Shown: positions 26,369-35,036, numbered from the stretch's first letter. The stretch is DNA of 64,000 nucleotides from Amycolatopsis sp. cg9 (GCF_041346945.1 NZ_CP166850.1:7486501-7550500), one strand, 5' to 3'. Notes: a model not told the origin generated them from the sequence alone. Program-made: numbers and translations.

Positions 26369-27034
26369 CTAGCGGCCCAGCCGCGAGGCCGCGTGCTGCC
26401 ACGCGGCGACGGCCAGGGCGTCGAGGTCGAGGTCGGTCGCGCCCGCGTCGCGGAGCACGACCAGGACGTCGTCGGCGGCGATGGCGACGGTGCGCAGGCG
26501 CAGCCCTGGCAGCTCGGCCGGCTGCCCGGGCAGGGTCAGGACCTGCTGGTAGGAAAGGGTTTCCGCGCCGGGGACGCTGGGCGCGGTACCGGTGGTGAGT
26601 GTCGAGACGGTGGGGATGTCCTCGTCGGACAGCGTGACGCTCGCGCACTGGCGCAGCTTCGCGGTCCACGCGGCGAGGCCGGGCGGGTGCGGGGTGCGCG
26701 CGACCAGTTCGCTCAGCTGACCGCCGGGGACGGCGGTCTGGAAGCCCTGGCCGGTGGCGGCGGCCCGGAGCAGCCTGCCGTGCACGACGTCGGCGCAGTC
26801 GCCGCCGGCTTCCTTCGGGTCCAGAGTGGACAGTGCGGTGGCGACGTCGAACGCGGCACGCGGCGCCGGTGGGCCGGGGATCGCCCCGACCGGCAGCAGC
26901 GCGGCCGGGGGGACCGGCGGCGGCGCGGGAGGGCCCGGCGCGCCTTCGGCGGGTCCGCTGGAGCCGGAAATGGCGGCGGCGGCGACCACGAGCGCGGCCG
27001 CGCGGAACGGGGGGAAACGATTTCGGGCGGCCAT
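26369..27034 (-). CDS. Secreted protein of unknown function at the head of the synthase operon
   Basis: The 221-aa protein has a signal peptide (MAARNRFPPFRAAALVVAAAAISGSS) and a Pro/Ala-rich linker. A C-terminal domain of about 150 residues follows, with two cysteines (GGDCADVV and LRQCASVTL) likely to form a disulfide. The fold is not recognised; the layout faintly resembles mycobacterial sensor-type exported proteins, which is only an impression. It lies 13 bases upstream of the fatty acyl-AMP ligase and is first in a four-gene leftward operon, so it may help move or sense the lipid outside the membrane. Confidence 0.75.
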   Translation of the reverse strand: MAARNRFPPFRAAALVVAAAAISGSSGPAEGAPGPPAPPPVPPAALLPVGAIPGPPAPRAAFDVATALSTLDPKEAGGDCADVVHGRLLRAAATGQGFQTAVPGGQLSELVARTPHPPGLAAWTAKLRQCASVTLSDEDIPTVSTLTTGTAPSVPGAETLSYQQVLTLPGQPAELPGLRLRTVAIAADDVLVVLRDAGATDLDLDALAVAAWQHAASRLGR

Positions 27035-27409
27035 GGACGACCCTTTCGGAAGTATTCTCGGGGGATTTCGGGTCCCTGCGCTGGGACACCCACCCGGGCG
27101 GCGGTGAGGACGGCCGAACCCGGCGACAGGGCGAGGCTAGGGCAAGAAATCGGTTACCGGAAGGATCTCAAGATCGCGTAAACGCCACTCGTGTACACCG
27201 TGTGACCTGCTAGATCGCAGGTTACTGGCGAGTTACTGGCACGGGCGTCCGACTTTGGTGACCGAGCGTGCTCGTGGACTCACCCGTCCGGGGGAGTTTG
27301 TTTGCCTGCAATTCACATTGTCCGGTCGTGTGGTGAACGAGACAATTGCGGTTCGCGGCCTGATCACCTTAACTGGGCCGAACCGTCGGGAGTTCGGAAA
27401 GGAAAGCGC
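27035..27409. promoter_or_regulatory. 375-bp bidirectional promoter region of the lipid locus
   Basis: No gene is seen here. The region separates the leftward synthase operon from the rightward esterase-SDR-glycosyltransferase operon. Two copies of GTTACTGGC (27221-27229 and 27232-27240) lie 11 bases apart, one helical turn, and a related CGGTTACCGG palindrome is at 27151-27160. A relatively AT-rich stretch (27296-27395) precedes the esterase gene. These are candidate binding sites of a shared regulator; none is encoded next to them. Confidence 0.45.
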
Positions 27410-28405
27410 ATGCGCATGTTTTCGAGATGGCTCGCCGCGCTGGTGGCCGGGGCGTGCGTGCTGCCCGGTCTTCCCGCCGCGGCGGCGGACGGGCCGCGCG
27501 CCGACGACGGCTCGCACGTCGTCGCCGAGACCACTGTGGACGGTGACGCGCGGGTGCTCGACCTCACCGTGCGCTCCGCCGGGGTCGGCGCCTACGCGAT
27601 GGTCCGGCTGATCCTGCCCCGGGACTGGGCCGGTCACCCGGACCGGAAGTGGCCGGCGGTGTACCTGCTCGCGGGCGAAACCCGGCTGCAGGACTACCGC
27701 GGCTGGAGCGCCAACACCGACGTGCGGCGGCTGGCCGACGACGCGGACGTGCTGGTGGTGATGCCGGGTTCCGGCCCGGCGGGGTTCTTCAGCGACTGGT
27801 GGAACTACGGCAAGGACATCGCGATGAACCAGTGGGAGACCTTCACCGCAGTCGAGCTCCCGCAGCTGATCGACCGCGGCTACCGCGGCGACGGCCGGCG
27901 CGCGGCGGCGGGGCTCTCCCTCGGCGGCTACGGCGCGATCGAACTCGCCGCGCGGCGCCCCGGCGTCTTCCGCTACGCCGCTTCCTACAGCGGGAACCTC
28001 AACCCGACCGGCCCGACGGGGGAGCTGCTCACCGACGCGATCGTCGCTTCGGCGCACCTGGACCCGGAAGCCCTGTGGGGCGACCGGCGCCGCGAATCCG
28101 CGCGCTGGGAAGCGCACGACCCGCTGGTGAACGCCGAGCGGCTGCGCGGCACCGAGCTGTACCTCTCCGCGGGCAACGGCCTGCCCGGGCCGCTCGACGC
28201 CAAGCTCCCGATCGACGTCCTGCCCGGCGCGATGCTCCTGGAGTTCCTCTGCGGCGGCCAGACCACCGCGATGGCCGAGCGGCTGCGCGCGCTCGGCGTC
28301 CCGGTGACCGCGGACCTCTACGGGCCGGGCACCCACCAATGGGCGTACTGGCAGGAGCAGCTGCACCGGACGTGGCCGCGGATGCTGCAGGTCGTGGCGT
28401 CGTGA
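27410..28405 (+). CDS. Antigen-85-like secreted esterase/acyltransferase
   Basis: The 331-aa protein has a Sec signal (MRMFSRWLAALVAGACVLPG, cleavage near PAAAADG) and an alpha/beta-hydrolase domain. It matches antigen 85 mycolyltransferases: VVMPGSGPAGFFSDWWNYG, QWETFTAVELPQLI, GLSLGGYGAIELA with Ser170, MLLEF with Glu278, and YGPGTHQWAYWQEQL with His309. The GTH-W-YW-QL pattern is characteristic. Ser-Glu-His spacing is close to that of Ag85C. Antigen 85 moves mycolates between trehalose and arabinogalactan outside the membrane; here the likely acyl group is the product of the neighbouring synthase. A GGAAAGGAAAG ribosome site fits the ATG at 27410. Confidence 0.85.
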   Translation: MRMFSRWLAALVAGACVLPGLPAAAADGPRADDGSHVVAETTVDGDARVLDLTVRSAGVGAYAMVRLILPRDWAGHPDRKWPAVYLLAGETRLQDYRGWSANTDVRRLADDADVLVVMPGSGPAGFFSDWWNYGKDIAMNQWETFTAVELPQLIDRGYRGDGRRAAAGLSLGGYGAIELAARRPGVFRYAASYSGNLNPTGPTGELLTDAIVASAHLDPEALWGDRRRESARWEAHDPLVNAERLRGTELYLSAGNGLPGPLDAKLPIDVLPGAMLLEFLCGGQTTAMAERLRALGVPVTADLYGPGTHQWAYWQEQLHRTWPRMLQVVAS

Positions 28406-29235
28406 CGCGCGCGTCCTACGTGGTCACCGGCGCGTCGAGCGGCATCGGGCGCGCGTGCGTGGCGGAGCTGGTCCGCCGGGGCGCCCACGTGTGGGCGAGC
28501 GTCCGGACCGACGGCGACGAGGCGGAACTCGCCCGCGCGTACGGCACCGCGGTCACGGTGCTGCGGATGGACCTGCGCGACGCGGCATCGGTCGCGGCGT
28601 GCGGCGAGCGGGTCGCGGCCGGGGGACCGGTGCGCGGCCTGGTGAACAACGCCGGCCTCGCGCGGCCGGGCCCGCTCGAGTACGTACCGCTGGAGGCGTT
28701 CCGGGAGCAGCTGGACGTGAACGTCACCGGCCAGCTCGCGGTCACCCGCGCGATGCTCCCGGCCCTGCGCATCGCCGAGACGGCCCGGGTGGTGACGGTC
28801 GGCTCGATCGGCGGCCGGATCGCCGGGCCGATGGTGGGGCCCTACCACACGTCGAAGTTCGCACTGGTCGGCTTGACCGACAGCCTGCGCGCGGAGCTGG
28901 CCCCGGAGGGCATCGAGGTGGTCCTGGTCGAGCCGGGCGCGGTGGCGACGGAGATCTGGCCCCGGGCCCGCGCGGCGGCGGAGGAGGTGCGCGCGGCCCT
29001 CCCGGCGGCGGGCCTCGAGCGCTACTCGGCACAACTGGCGGCGGCGGAGCGAAGCGCGGCCCGTTCGGCACGCACGGGTGTACCACCGCGGCGGGCGGCG
29101 GAGGTGGTGGTCCGCGCGTTGACCACCCGCCGCCCGGCGCCGCGGTACCTGGTGGGCACGGACGCCCGGGTGGCGGCGGTACTGGCGAACCTGCCGTTCC
29201 GCCTGCGTTACCGGTTGACGGCGGCGAAGCGATGA
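28402..29235 (+). CDS. Short-chain dehydrogenase/reductase of the lipid locus
   Basis: The 277-aa classical SDR has the NAD(P) motif TGASSGIG (residues 8-15), NNAG, a catalytic Ser in VTVGSIGGR and YHTSK, then VEPGAVATEIW. It starts at a GTG overlapping the stop of the antigen-85-like gene (GTGA), so both are made together. In mycolate pathways the beta-keto ester released by Pks13 is reduced by an SDR (CmrA); this gene could supply that step, since the synthase lacks a ketoreductase. That role is inferred from context only. Confidence 0.85.
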   Translation: MTRASYVVTGASSGIGRACVAELVRRGAHVWASVRTDGDEAELARAYGTAVTVLRMDLRDAASVAACGERVAAGGPVRGLVNNAGLARPGPLEYVPLEAFREQLDVNVTGQLAVTRAMLPALRIAETARVVTVGSIGGRIAGPMVGPYHTSKFALVGLTDSLRAELAPEGIEVVLVEPGAVATEIWPRARAAAEEVRAALPAAGLERYSAQLAAAERSAARSARTGVPPRRAAEVVVRALTTRRPAPRYLVGTDARVAAVLANLPFRLRYRLTAAKR

Positions 29236-29297
29236 CCCGCCGTGTGGTGGCGGGTGGCCGACCGATGCCGCGCCTGGGCCGCGGGCGTGGCGGCCGC

Positions 29298-29467
29298 GCG
29301 ATGACTCGCCCGGCGGCGGTCGCGCGTGCGGCGCGGCCGAGTGATGGCGCGCCCGGCGGCGGTCGTGTGTGCGGCGGCCAAGCGATGACGCGCCCGGCGA
29401 GGGTGCGTGCCTGGGGCGGCCGCGCGCTGACCCGCCCCGCCGCGGTCGCTCGTGCGGCGGCCACCCG
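29298..29467 (+). repeat. Degenerate 41-43 bp tandem repeat before the glycosyltransferase start
   Basis: A start-like core (GATGACNCGCC and variants) recurs with its ATG-equivalent base at 29301, 29344, 29385, 29427 and finally at 29468, the real start. Between cores are GCGGTCG, GTGCGGC and GGCCG segments. The spacings are 43, 41, 42 and 41. Weaker copies may lie at 29265 and 29232. The whole stretch separates the SDR stop from the glycosyltransferase. Confidence 0.65.
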
Positions 29468-30688
29468 ATGACCCGCCGGGTCATGATCATCGCGCCCGGC
29501 TCGCGCGGCGACGTCCAGCCCTGCGTCGCGCTCGGCCGGGGGCTCGTTGCCGACGGTGATCGGGTCAAGATCCTTGCCGCGCCGCGGTTCCGATCCCTCG
29601 TCGAAGACCACAACCTCACCTTCGCGCCGCTCTCCGCCGATCCTGCGGCCATCCTCGGCTCGGCCGCGGGGCGAGCGTGGACCGCGGGCGGCCCGCTGAA
29701 GTTCGTGAGCGGGCTGCGCGAAGTCCTCCGCCCCGTGCTGGCCCGGCTGCTCGCCGACGCCCGCACCGGCACCGCCGGGGCGGACCTGATCCTCGCGCCC
29801 ACCCTCGGCTTCCTCGGCACGCACCTGGCCGCCCACCACGGTGTCCCGCACGCCGAACTGCACTACCAGCCCAGCGTGCCGACCCGAGCCTTCGCCCACC
29901 CGCTGCTCCCCGGCGCCGCCCGGCTGGGGCCGTGGGGCCGGCAGCTGAGCTTCCGGGTGGTCGACGCGCTGGCCTGGCAGCTCCTGCGGCCCGAAATCGA
30001 CCGCTGGCGCAGCGGAACGCTCGGCCTGCCCGCCGCGGGGGTGCGCGGGCCGCGGCGGGGGGCGCCGGTGCTCTGCGGGTTCTCCGGCGCCGTCGTGCCG
30101 CGGCCGCCGGACTGGCCCGCGCACGTCCACGTCACCGGCTACTGGTTCCTCGACGCCGGTCGGTGGCGCCCCGGCCCGAAGCTGCGCGACTTCCTCGCCG
30201 CCGGTCCGCCGCCGGTGTACGTCGGGTTCGGCAGCATGCGCCCGGCCGAAGCGGCGAAGACGTTCGAGGTCGTCCGCACTTCCTTGCGCCGCGCGGGGGT
30301 GCGCGGCCTGCTCGCCACCGAAGGCGACTTCGACGCCGACGACCTGCTGACCGTCGCCGACGTCCCGCACGACTGGCTGTTCCCGCGCACGGCGGGCGTC
30401 GTCCACCACGGTGGTGCCGGGACCACCGCGGCGGCTTTGCGCGCCGGGGTCCCGGCGCTGGTGTGCCCGGTCTTCTCCGACCAGCCCTACTGGGGCGAGC
30501 GGGTGTCCCGGCTCAGCGCCGGGCCGAAACCGTTGCCGCTCAAGGCACTCGACGCGGACCGGCTGACCGCCCGGCTGCGGGAGCTCACCGGCAACCCGCT
30601 CTTCCGGCGCGGCGCGCAGTACGTCGGCGCGCGGCTGCGGGCCGAGGACGGGGTGGCCCACGCCGTTTCGGTGCTGCGGCGGGCTTAG
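29468..30688 (+). CDS. GT1-family (sterol/MGT-type) glycosyltransferase
   Basis: The 406-aa GT-B enzyme begins MTRRVMIIAPGSRGDVQPC, the opening typical of lipid and macrolide glycosyltransferases. It contains the nucleotide-sugar binding region VYVGFGSM, DVPHDWLFPRTAGVVHHGGAGTTAAAL and PVFSDQPYWGERV. The HHGGAGTT motif places it with UDP- or dTDP-sugar enzymes acting on hydrophobic acceptors. It is last in the operon after the esterase and SDR and probably glycosylates the lipid or polyketide. Longer frames upstream run through the tandem repeat and are not believable. Its stop overlaps the convergent regulator gene by 4 bases. Confidence 0.9.
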   Translation: MTRRVMIIAPGSRGDVQPCVALGRGLVADGDRVKILAAPRFRSLVEDHNLTFAPLSADPAAILGSAAGRAWTAGGPLKFVSGLREVLRPVLARLLADARTGTAGADLILAPTLGFLGTHLAAHHGVPHAELHYQPSVPTRAFAHPLLPGAARLGPWGRQLSFRVVDALAWQLLRPEIDRWRSGTLGLPAAGVRGPRRGAPVLCGFSGAVVPRPPDWPAHVHVTGYWFLDAGRWRPGPKLRDFLAAGPPPVYVGFGSMRPAEAAKTFEVVRTSLRRAGVRGLLATEGDFDADDLLTVADVPHDWLFPRTAGVVHHGGAGTTAAALRAGVPALVCPVFSDQPYWGERVSRLSAGPKPLPLKALDADRLTARLRELTGNPLFRRGAQYVGARLRAEDGVAHAVSVLRRA

Positions 30689-31017
30689 GTGGTCCGCGGC
30701 CGCGCCGGGACCGCGCGCTCGACCGCCGACACCAACGCCCGCAACGCGGCCACCTCCGCGGCGAGCGCCTTGCGGCCCGCCGGGCTGATCGTGATCCAGG
30801 TGCGGGGCCGCTTGCCCTCGTACCCCTTCTCGACGTCGATCAGCCCGGCCTCCTCGAGGATCGTGACGTGCCGGGACAGGTTCCCGGCCGTCATGTCCAA
30901 CGTCCGGCGCAGGTAGCCGAAATCCACCTTCCCGGCCTCGGCGGCGATGGTGAGGATGCCGAGCCGGTGCCGCTGGTGGACCGTTTCGTCCAGGCCCGCC
31001 GCGGGGTGCTCGCTCAC
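30685..31017 (-). CDS. Winged-helix transcriptional regulator
   Basis: The 110-aa protein is a compact winged helix: RLGILTIAAEAGKVDFGYLRRTLDMTAGNLSRHVTILEEAGLI, then VEKGYEGKRPRTWITISPAGRKAL. This is the ArsR/PadR-like HTH_34 pattern of repressors acting on membrane-protein operons. The GTG at 31017 overlaps the stop of the upstream membrane-protein gene (GTGA). The perfect palindrome at 31870-31890 before that operon is its likely target, so it would be autoregulatory. Confidence 0.88.
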   Translation of the reverse strand: MSEHPAAGLDETVHQRHRLGILTIAAEAGKVDFGYLRRTLDMTAGNLSRHVTILEEAGLIDVEKGYEGKRPRTWITISPAGRKALAAEVAALRALVSAVERAVPARPRTT

Positions 31018-31847
31018 GCGCGCACCCGCCGCTCGTACCAGGCCGCGAAGGCGCCGCCGGCGAGCAGCACCAGCCCCGGGGGCAGCGTGTTCGTGAACGC
31101 CATCGTCACTTCCCCGTCGTAGCGCGGGAAAAGCCCGAGGTGGAAGAACACGTGCTGCACGTTGTAGAGGTTCACCAGCAGCGCCGAGGCCGCGAAGAGC
31201 CCGCTGACGACGCCGAGCACCCGGCTGCGCTCCAGCCACGCCAGCCCGAGCAGGCCGAGCGCGATCGTCAGGAGCGGCGCGTAGGGCCGGGCGGGGGCGA
31301 GCGCGAGGTCGAGCATCGCCAGCACGACGAAGCCGGCGACCATCGCGACCGCCGTGGCCGCACCGCGCGCGCCCCGGTTGCCGAGCCGCGGCCGCAGCCA
31401 CAGCACCCCGCCGGCGGCCAGCGCGGCGACGGCCGCGACCGGGACGGTGAACGACGGCTGCGCGTACGGCGACCGCCCGACCCGGTAGGCGAAGGACTCC
31501 ACCACCGGCAGCCCGAACGAAATCGCGAGGACGCCGAGCAGCCCGATCGCGAGGTAGCCGCGGATCGGCGTCCGCACCCCGCTGCGGCGGCCGCGGTGGA
31601 GGTACCAGGCCGCGGTGGCCAGGAACCCGCCGACGACCACGACCAGCCAGTACAGCTGCAGCGGCGTCCCGAACCAGACGCCGGCCACGCCGAACCGCGG
31701 CGGCCCGCCTTCGGCCCAGAGCGGCGCCAGCAGCACGAGCACGCCGAACAGCAGCAGCGGCGGCACGTAGGCGTGGCGGTCCGCCCTGGCCCGGGCGCGC
31801 AGCCGGGTCATCTCGTCGAGCAGGGCGGCCGGCGGCAGGTCGGTCAC
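31014..31847 (-). CDS. Seven- to eight-span membrane protein, unknown function
   Basis: The 277-aa protein starts with a cytoplasmic stretch rich in Arg (LDEMTRLRARARADRHAY). Hydrophobic spans follow at about 29-45, 65-85, 97-115, 133-150, 165-182, 190-205, 210-230 and 250-265. No transport or enzyme motif is recognisable. It is first in a two-gene operon with a winged-helix regulator, an arrangement common for small stress- or drug-sensing membrane proteins. Confidence 0.75.
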   Translation of the reverse strand: MTDLPPAALLDEMTRLRARARADRHAYVPPLLLFGVLVLLAPLWAEGGPPRFGVAGVWFGTPLQLYWLVVVVGGFLATAAWYLHRGRRSGVRTPIRGYLAIGLLGVLAISFGLPVVESFAYRVGRSPYAQPSFTVPVAAVAALAAGGVLWLRPRLGNRGARGAATAVAMVAGFVVLAMLDLALAPARPYAPLLTIALGLLGLAWLERSRVLGVVSGLFAASALLVNLYNVQHVFFHLGLFPRYDGEVTMAFTNTLPPGLVLLAGGAFAAWYERRVRA

Positions 31848-31869
31848 GGTGGTCTCCCCAGATCCGTAA

Positions 31870-31890
31870 CTGGTTTGTTTGGCAAACCAG
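31870..31890. promoter_or_regulatory. Operator palindrome of the regulator/membrane operon
   Basis: CTGGTTTG (31870-31877) and CAAACCAG (31883-31890) are perfect 8-base arms around a 5-base centre. The site begins 23 bases upstream of the membrane-protein start and is AT-rich against its flanks. The regulator in the same operon is the obvious ligand. Confidence 0.6.
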
Positions 31891-31933
31891 ATCTGCGGGT
31901 GAACTTAGCGCACGGCGGGGGTGGCGCGGAAGC

Positions 31934-32902
31934 CTAGGCCGCGATCGCCAGCACCAGGCCGGTCCCGGCGATGGCCACGCAGGCCGCGATCGTCGTCCGG
32001 CGGTAGTGGAGGATCAGCGCCGCGAACTCGCGCAGCAGCGCGCTCGGCAGGAAGTACCCCGCGGTCGGCGATCCCGTCGCGTGGTAGGGCAGGTGCAGCC
32101 GGCGGCACTCCACCGCCGCCCGGAAGACGTGGTAGCTGCTCGTCACCGCCACCACCCGGTGGGCGCCGCCGGGCAGCAGCGCCGCCGAGAAGCGCAGGTT
32201 CTCCTCGGTCGTGGTGGCCTGGTCTTCGCGCAGGATCCGCTCGTCCGGGACCCCGCGCTCCCGCAGGTACGCGTGCATCGCTTCGGCTTCGGTGACCGCC
32301 TCGCCGGGACCGCGCCCGCCCGACACCACCAGCAGCGGCGGCTCGGCCTCCCGCGCGGCGAGCCGGAGCGCGCGCTCGAGCCGCCCGGCCAGCAGCGGCG
32401 GCACCCGATCCCCGGCCAGGCCGGAGCCGAGCACGATGATCGCGTCGATGCCGCCGCGCCGGCCGATCCGGCTGTACACCACGGAATACACCAGCAGCGA
32501 CAGGAACAGGAACCCGAAGTAGCACGCGAGCACCGCCGCGATGGCCACCAGCGCCGAGCCCCACCGCCCGAGCGGGGCGAAGAACAACGCCTCCAGCGCG
32601 AGCAGGCCGGCGCCGAGCGCGAGCGACAGGAGGTTCCCGGTGCTGCGCCCTTCGCGGCGCCACATCTGGACGCCGTTGACGAGCAGCGCGACGGGCAGCA
32701 CCAGCGCGGCGAGCGCCACCGCGGCCCCGGCCACCGCCAGCAGCACCGGCGTCTCCCGCAGCAGCCACAGCGTGGCCAGCAGGAGCGCCACGCCCAGCCA
32801 GACGGCGTTGCCGAGCCGGCGCGGCTCGCGCGCCAGCCGCACGGCGAACACCAGCAGCGCCACGGCGGCCGCGACCGGCAACACCGCACCGGCGACGTTC
32901 AC
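31934..32902 (-). CDS. YdcF/ElyC-family (DUF218) membrane protein
   Basis: The 322-aa protein has four or five N-terminal spans, then the DUF218 domain: IDAIIVLGSGLAGDRVPPLLAGRLERAL, PLLVVSGGRGPGEAVTEAEAM, DQATTTEENLRFS and VVAVTSSYHVFRA. A C-terminal span follows. The family (YdcF, SanA, ElyC) is linked to envelope biogenesis and lipid-carrier metabolism, and its biochemical activity is not settled. AGGGAGG 6 bases before the GTG at 32902 supports that start. The gene is monocistronic. Confidence 0.88.
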   Translation of the reverse strand: MNVAGAVLPVAAAVALLVFAVRLAREPRRLGNAVWLGVALLLATLWLLRETPVLLAVAGAAVALAALVLPVALLVNGVQMWRREGRSTGNLLSLALGAGLLALEALFFAPLGRWGSALVAIAAVLACYFGFLFLSLLVYSVVYSRIGRRGGIDAIIVLGSGLAGDRVPPLLAGRLERALRLAAREAEPPLLVVSGGRGPGEAVTEAEAMHAYLRERGVPDERILREDQATTTEENLRFSAALLPGGAHRVVAVTSSYHVFRAAVECRRLHLPYHATGSPTAGYFLPSALLREFAALILHYRRTTIAACVAIAGTGLVLAIAA

Positions 32903-32978
32903 TGCGGCCTCCCTGGCTGTTCCCCCGCGTGGAGGTCCAACCTAGCCCGTGCGCCGCCGCCGGGTGCGGGGAGCGCCG

Positions 32979-34502
32979 CTAAGCCTTGCGCTGCATGCTC
33001 GACCGCGCCGGGTTCCCTTGGTCGGCGGCCTTCGGGTCGGCCTCGTCCTGCTTGGCCCGCACGCCGGACTCGATCCGGTCGCCGAGGTCCTTGTCGACGT
33101 TGCGCCAGTAGTCGAACGCCCGCGCCAGCACCGGCTCGCCGACGCCGTTGAGCAGGTGCCCGACGACGTTGTCGACCAGCCGCTCGCGGGCGGCGTCGTC
33201 GAGGACCTCGCGGACCATCGTGCCGGCCTGGCCGAAGTCGTCGTCGTCCTCGCGCAGCGTGTAGGCGGTGCGGACCATGTCGCCGTCGGTGTGCCAGCCC
33301 GCCGGCTGCCCGTACCGCGCGACGTCGGCGTGCGGGCCGCCCTTCGAGTTCGGCGCGTACACCGGGTCGGACACCTTCGTGTACCGCATCGCGCCGTCCT
33401 TGCTGTAGCTGTGGACGGGCGCGACGGGCGCGTTGACCGGCAGCTGCCGGTAGTTCGCGCCGATCCGGTAGCGGTGTGCGTCCGGGTAGGAGAACAGGCG
33501 GCCGAGCAGCATCTTGTCCGGGCTGGCGCCGATGCCGGGCACGAGGTTGCTCGGCTCGAACGCGGCCTGCTCGATCTCGGTGTGGTGGTCGGTCGGGTTC
33601 CGGTCCAGCGTCATCCGGCCGACGTCGATCAGCGGGTAGTCGCCGTGCGGCCACACCTTCGTGAGGTCGAACGGGTTGAACCGGTAGGTCTTGGCGTCGT
33701 CGAACGGCATGACCTGCACCTTGAGCGTCCAGCTCGGGTGGTCGCCGCGCTCGATCGCCTCGTACAGGTCACGAGTGTGGTAGTCGGTGTCGGCCGAGGC
33801 CATCTGGTCGGCTTCGTCCTGGGTGAAGTGCTCGACGCCCTGGTCGGTCTTGAAGTGGTACTTCACCCAGAAGCGTTCACCCGAGGCGTTGACCCACATG
33901 AACGTGTGGGAGCTGTAGCCGTTCATGTGCCGCCAGGTCCGCGGGATGCCGCGGTCGCCCATCAGCCACGTCACCTGGTGCGCCGATTCCGGCGACAGCG
34001 TCCAGAAGTCCCACTGCATGTCGTGGTCGCGCAGGTTGTTGTCCGCGCGGCGCTTCTGCGACCGGATGAAGTGCTGGAACTTCAACGGGTCCCGGATGAA
34101 GAAGACCGGGGTGTTGTTCCCGACCATGTCGTAGTTGCCTTCGCTGGTGTAGAACTTCACCGCGAAGCCGCGCGGGTCGCGCCAGGTGTCGGGGCTGCCC
34201 CGCTCCCCGGCGACGGTGGAGAACCGGATCAGCAGGTCGGTCTTCGTCCCCGGCTGGAACACCGCCGCCTTGGTGTACGCGCTGACGTCGCCGGTCACCT
34301 CGAACCGCCCGAACGCGCCGCTGCCCTTCGCGTGCGGCTGGCGTTCCGGGACGCGTTCGCGGTTGAACTGCGCCATCTGCTCGATGAGGTAGCTGTCCTG
34401 CAGCAGGATCGGGCCGTCCGGGCCGACCGTGAGCGAGTGCTCGTCGCTTTCGACCGGGATCCCGGCGTCGGTGGTGGTCGGTTCGGGAGGGGACTGCGTC
34501 AT
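32979..34502 (-). CDS. katA: Monofunctional haem catalase
   Basis: The 507-aa protein is a small-subunit catalase that breaks down hydrogen peroxide in the cytoplasm. It has the distal His segment [17 protein letters not shown], the distal Asn segment [24 protein letters not shown], and the proximal Tyr in [14 protein letters not shown]. The catalase immune-responsive C-terminal helices follow, ending in a basic Lys-Ala. It starts at ATG 34502 inside the stop of the Fur-type gene (ATGA), so both come from one mRNA. This is the classic regulator-catalase pair, presumably induced by peroxide or metal limitation. Confidence 0.96.
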   Translation of the reverse strand: MTQSPPEPTTTDAGIPVESDEHSLTVGPDGPILLQDSYLIEQMAQFNRERVPERQPHAKGSGAFGRFEVTGDVSAYTKAAVFQPGTKTDLLIRFSTVAGERGSPDTWRDPRGFAVKFYTSEGNYDMVGNNTPVFFIRDPLKFQHFIRSQKRRADNNLRDHDMQWDFWTLSPESAHQVTWLMGDRGIPRTWRHMNGYSSHTFMWVNASGERFWVKYHFKTDQGVEHFTQDEADQMASADTDYHTRDLYEAIERGDHPSWTLKVQVMPFDDAKTYRFNPFDLTKVWPHGDYPLIDVGRMTLDRNPTDHHTEIEQAAFEPSNLVPGIGASPDKMLLGRLFSYPDAHRYRIGANYRQLPVNAPVAPVHSYSKDGAMRYTKVSDPVYAPNSKGGPHADVARYGQPAGWHTDGDMVRTAYTLREDDDDFGQAGTMVREVLDDAARERLVDNVVGHLLNGVGEPVLARAFDYWRNVDKDLGDRIESGVRAKQDEADPKAADQGNPARSSMQRKA

Positions 34503-34933
34503 TGCGGTGTCTCTTTCCGCGGTGTGGCGCGGCATTCGGGGCACTGGCCCCAGAACACCACTTCCGCTTCGTCGATCAGGAAGCCGTGCGCGTCGTCCGG
34601 GGCCAGGCACGGAGCCGCGCCGACCACGCAGTCGACGTCCTCCGTCCGCCCGCAGATGCGGCACACGACGTGGTGGTGGTTGTCCCCGGCTCGCCGTTCG
34701 AACCGGGCGGGGTGTCCCGGCAGTTCGATCCGCCGGATCAAGCCGGCCTCCGTGCACGCGCCCAGGACGTCGTAGACGCCTTGGGTGGACACCGAGCCCA
34801 GCACCGACCGGACCCCGGTGCCGATTTCGTCCACTGTGGAGTGAGGATGCCCGGCCAGCCAAGCGAGCACTGCCCGCCGGGGCGCCGTGACCCGCAGGCC
34901 GGCGGCCCGCAGCGCGGTGGTCACATCGCTCAT
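34499..34933 (-). CDS. furA: Fur-family peroxide/metal repressor of the catalase operon
   Basis: The 144-aa protein has the N-terminal winged helix ([26 protein letters not shown], then [23 protein letters not shown]). The metal-binding half follows: [20 protein letters not shown], with an HHH sensor region and the first CxxC, then [11 protein letters not shown], the second CxxC that holds structural zinc. This is the FurA/PerR/CatR type. It lies directly upstream of the catalase with an ATGA overlap and probably represses both genes until oxidised. Confidence 0.93.
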   Translation of the reverse strand: MSDVTTALRAAGLRVTAPRRAVLAWLAGHPHSTVDEIGTGVRSVLGSVSTQGVYDVLGACTEAGLIRRIELPGHPARFERRAGDNHHHVVCRICGRTEDVDCVVGAAPCLAPDDAHGFLIDEAEVVFWGQCPECRATPRKETPQ

Positions 34934-34939
34934 GGCCCC

Positions 34940-34968
34940 ACCGTGCGCGCTTCTTCGGAACGAGTCAA
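34940..34968 (-). promoter_or_regulatory. Possible furA-katA promoter
   Basis: On the minus strand TTGACT (34968-34963) matches a -35 box, and 17 bases later CACGGT (34945-34940) is a weak -10. The start codon at 34933 is so close that the mRNA could be leaderless. A Fur-type operator would be expected to overlap this region, but I see no clean palindrome. Confidence 0.3.
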
Positions 34969-35036
34969 GTCCACGGATGGAGTGTTTGGCGGCGCGGAAA
35001 ACGGGTAGGGACAGGAAGTTCTGGCATCGTGGCGGG

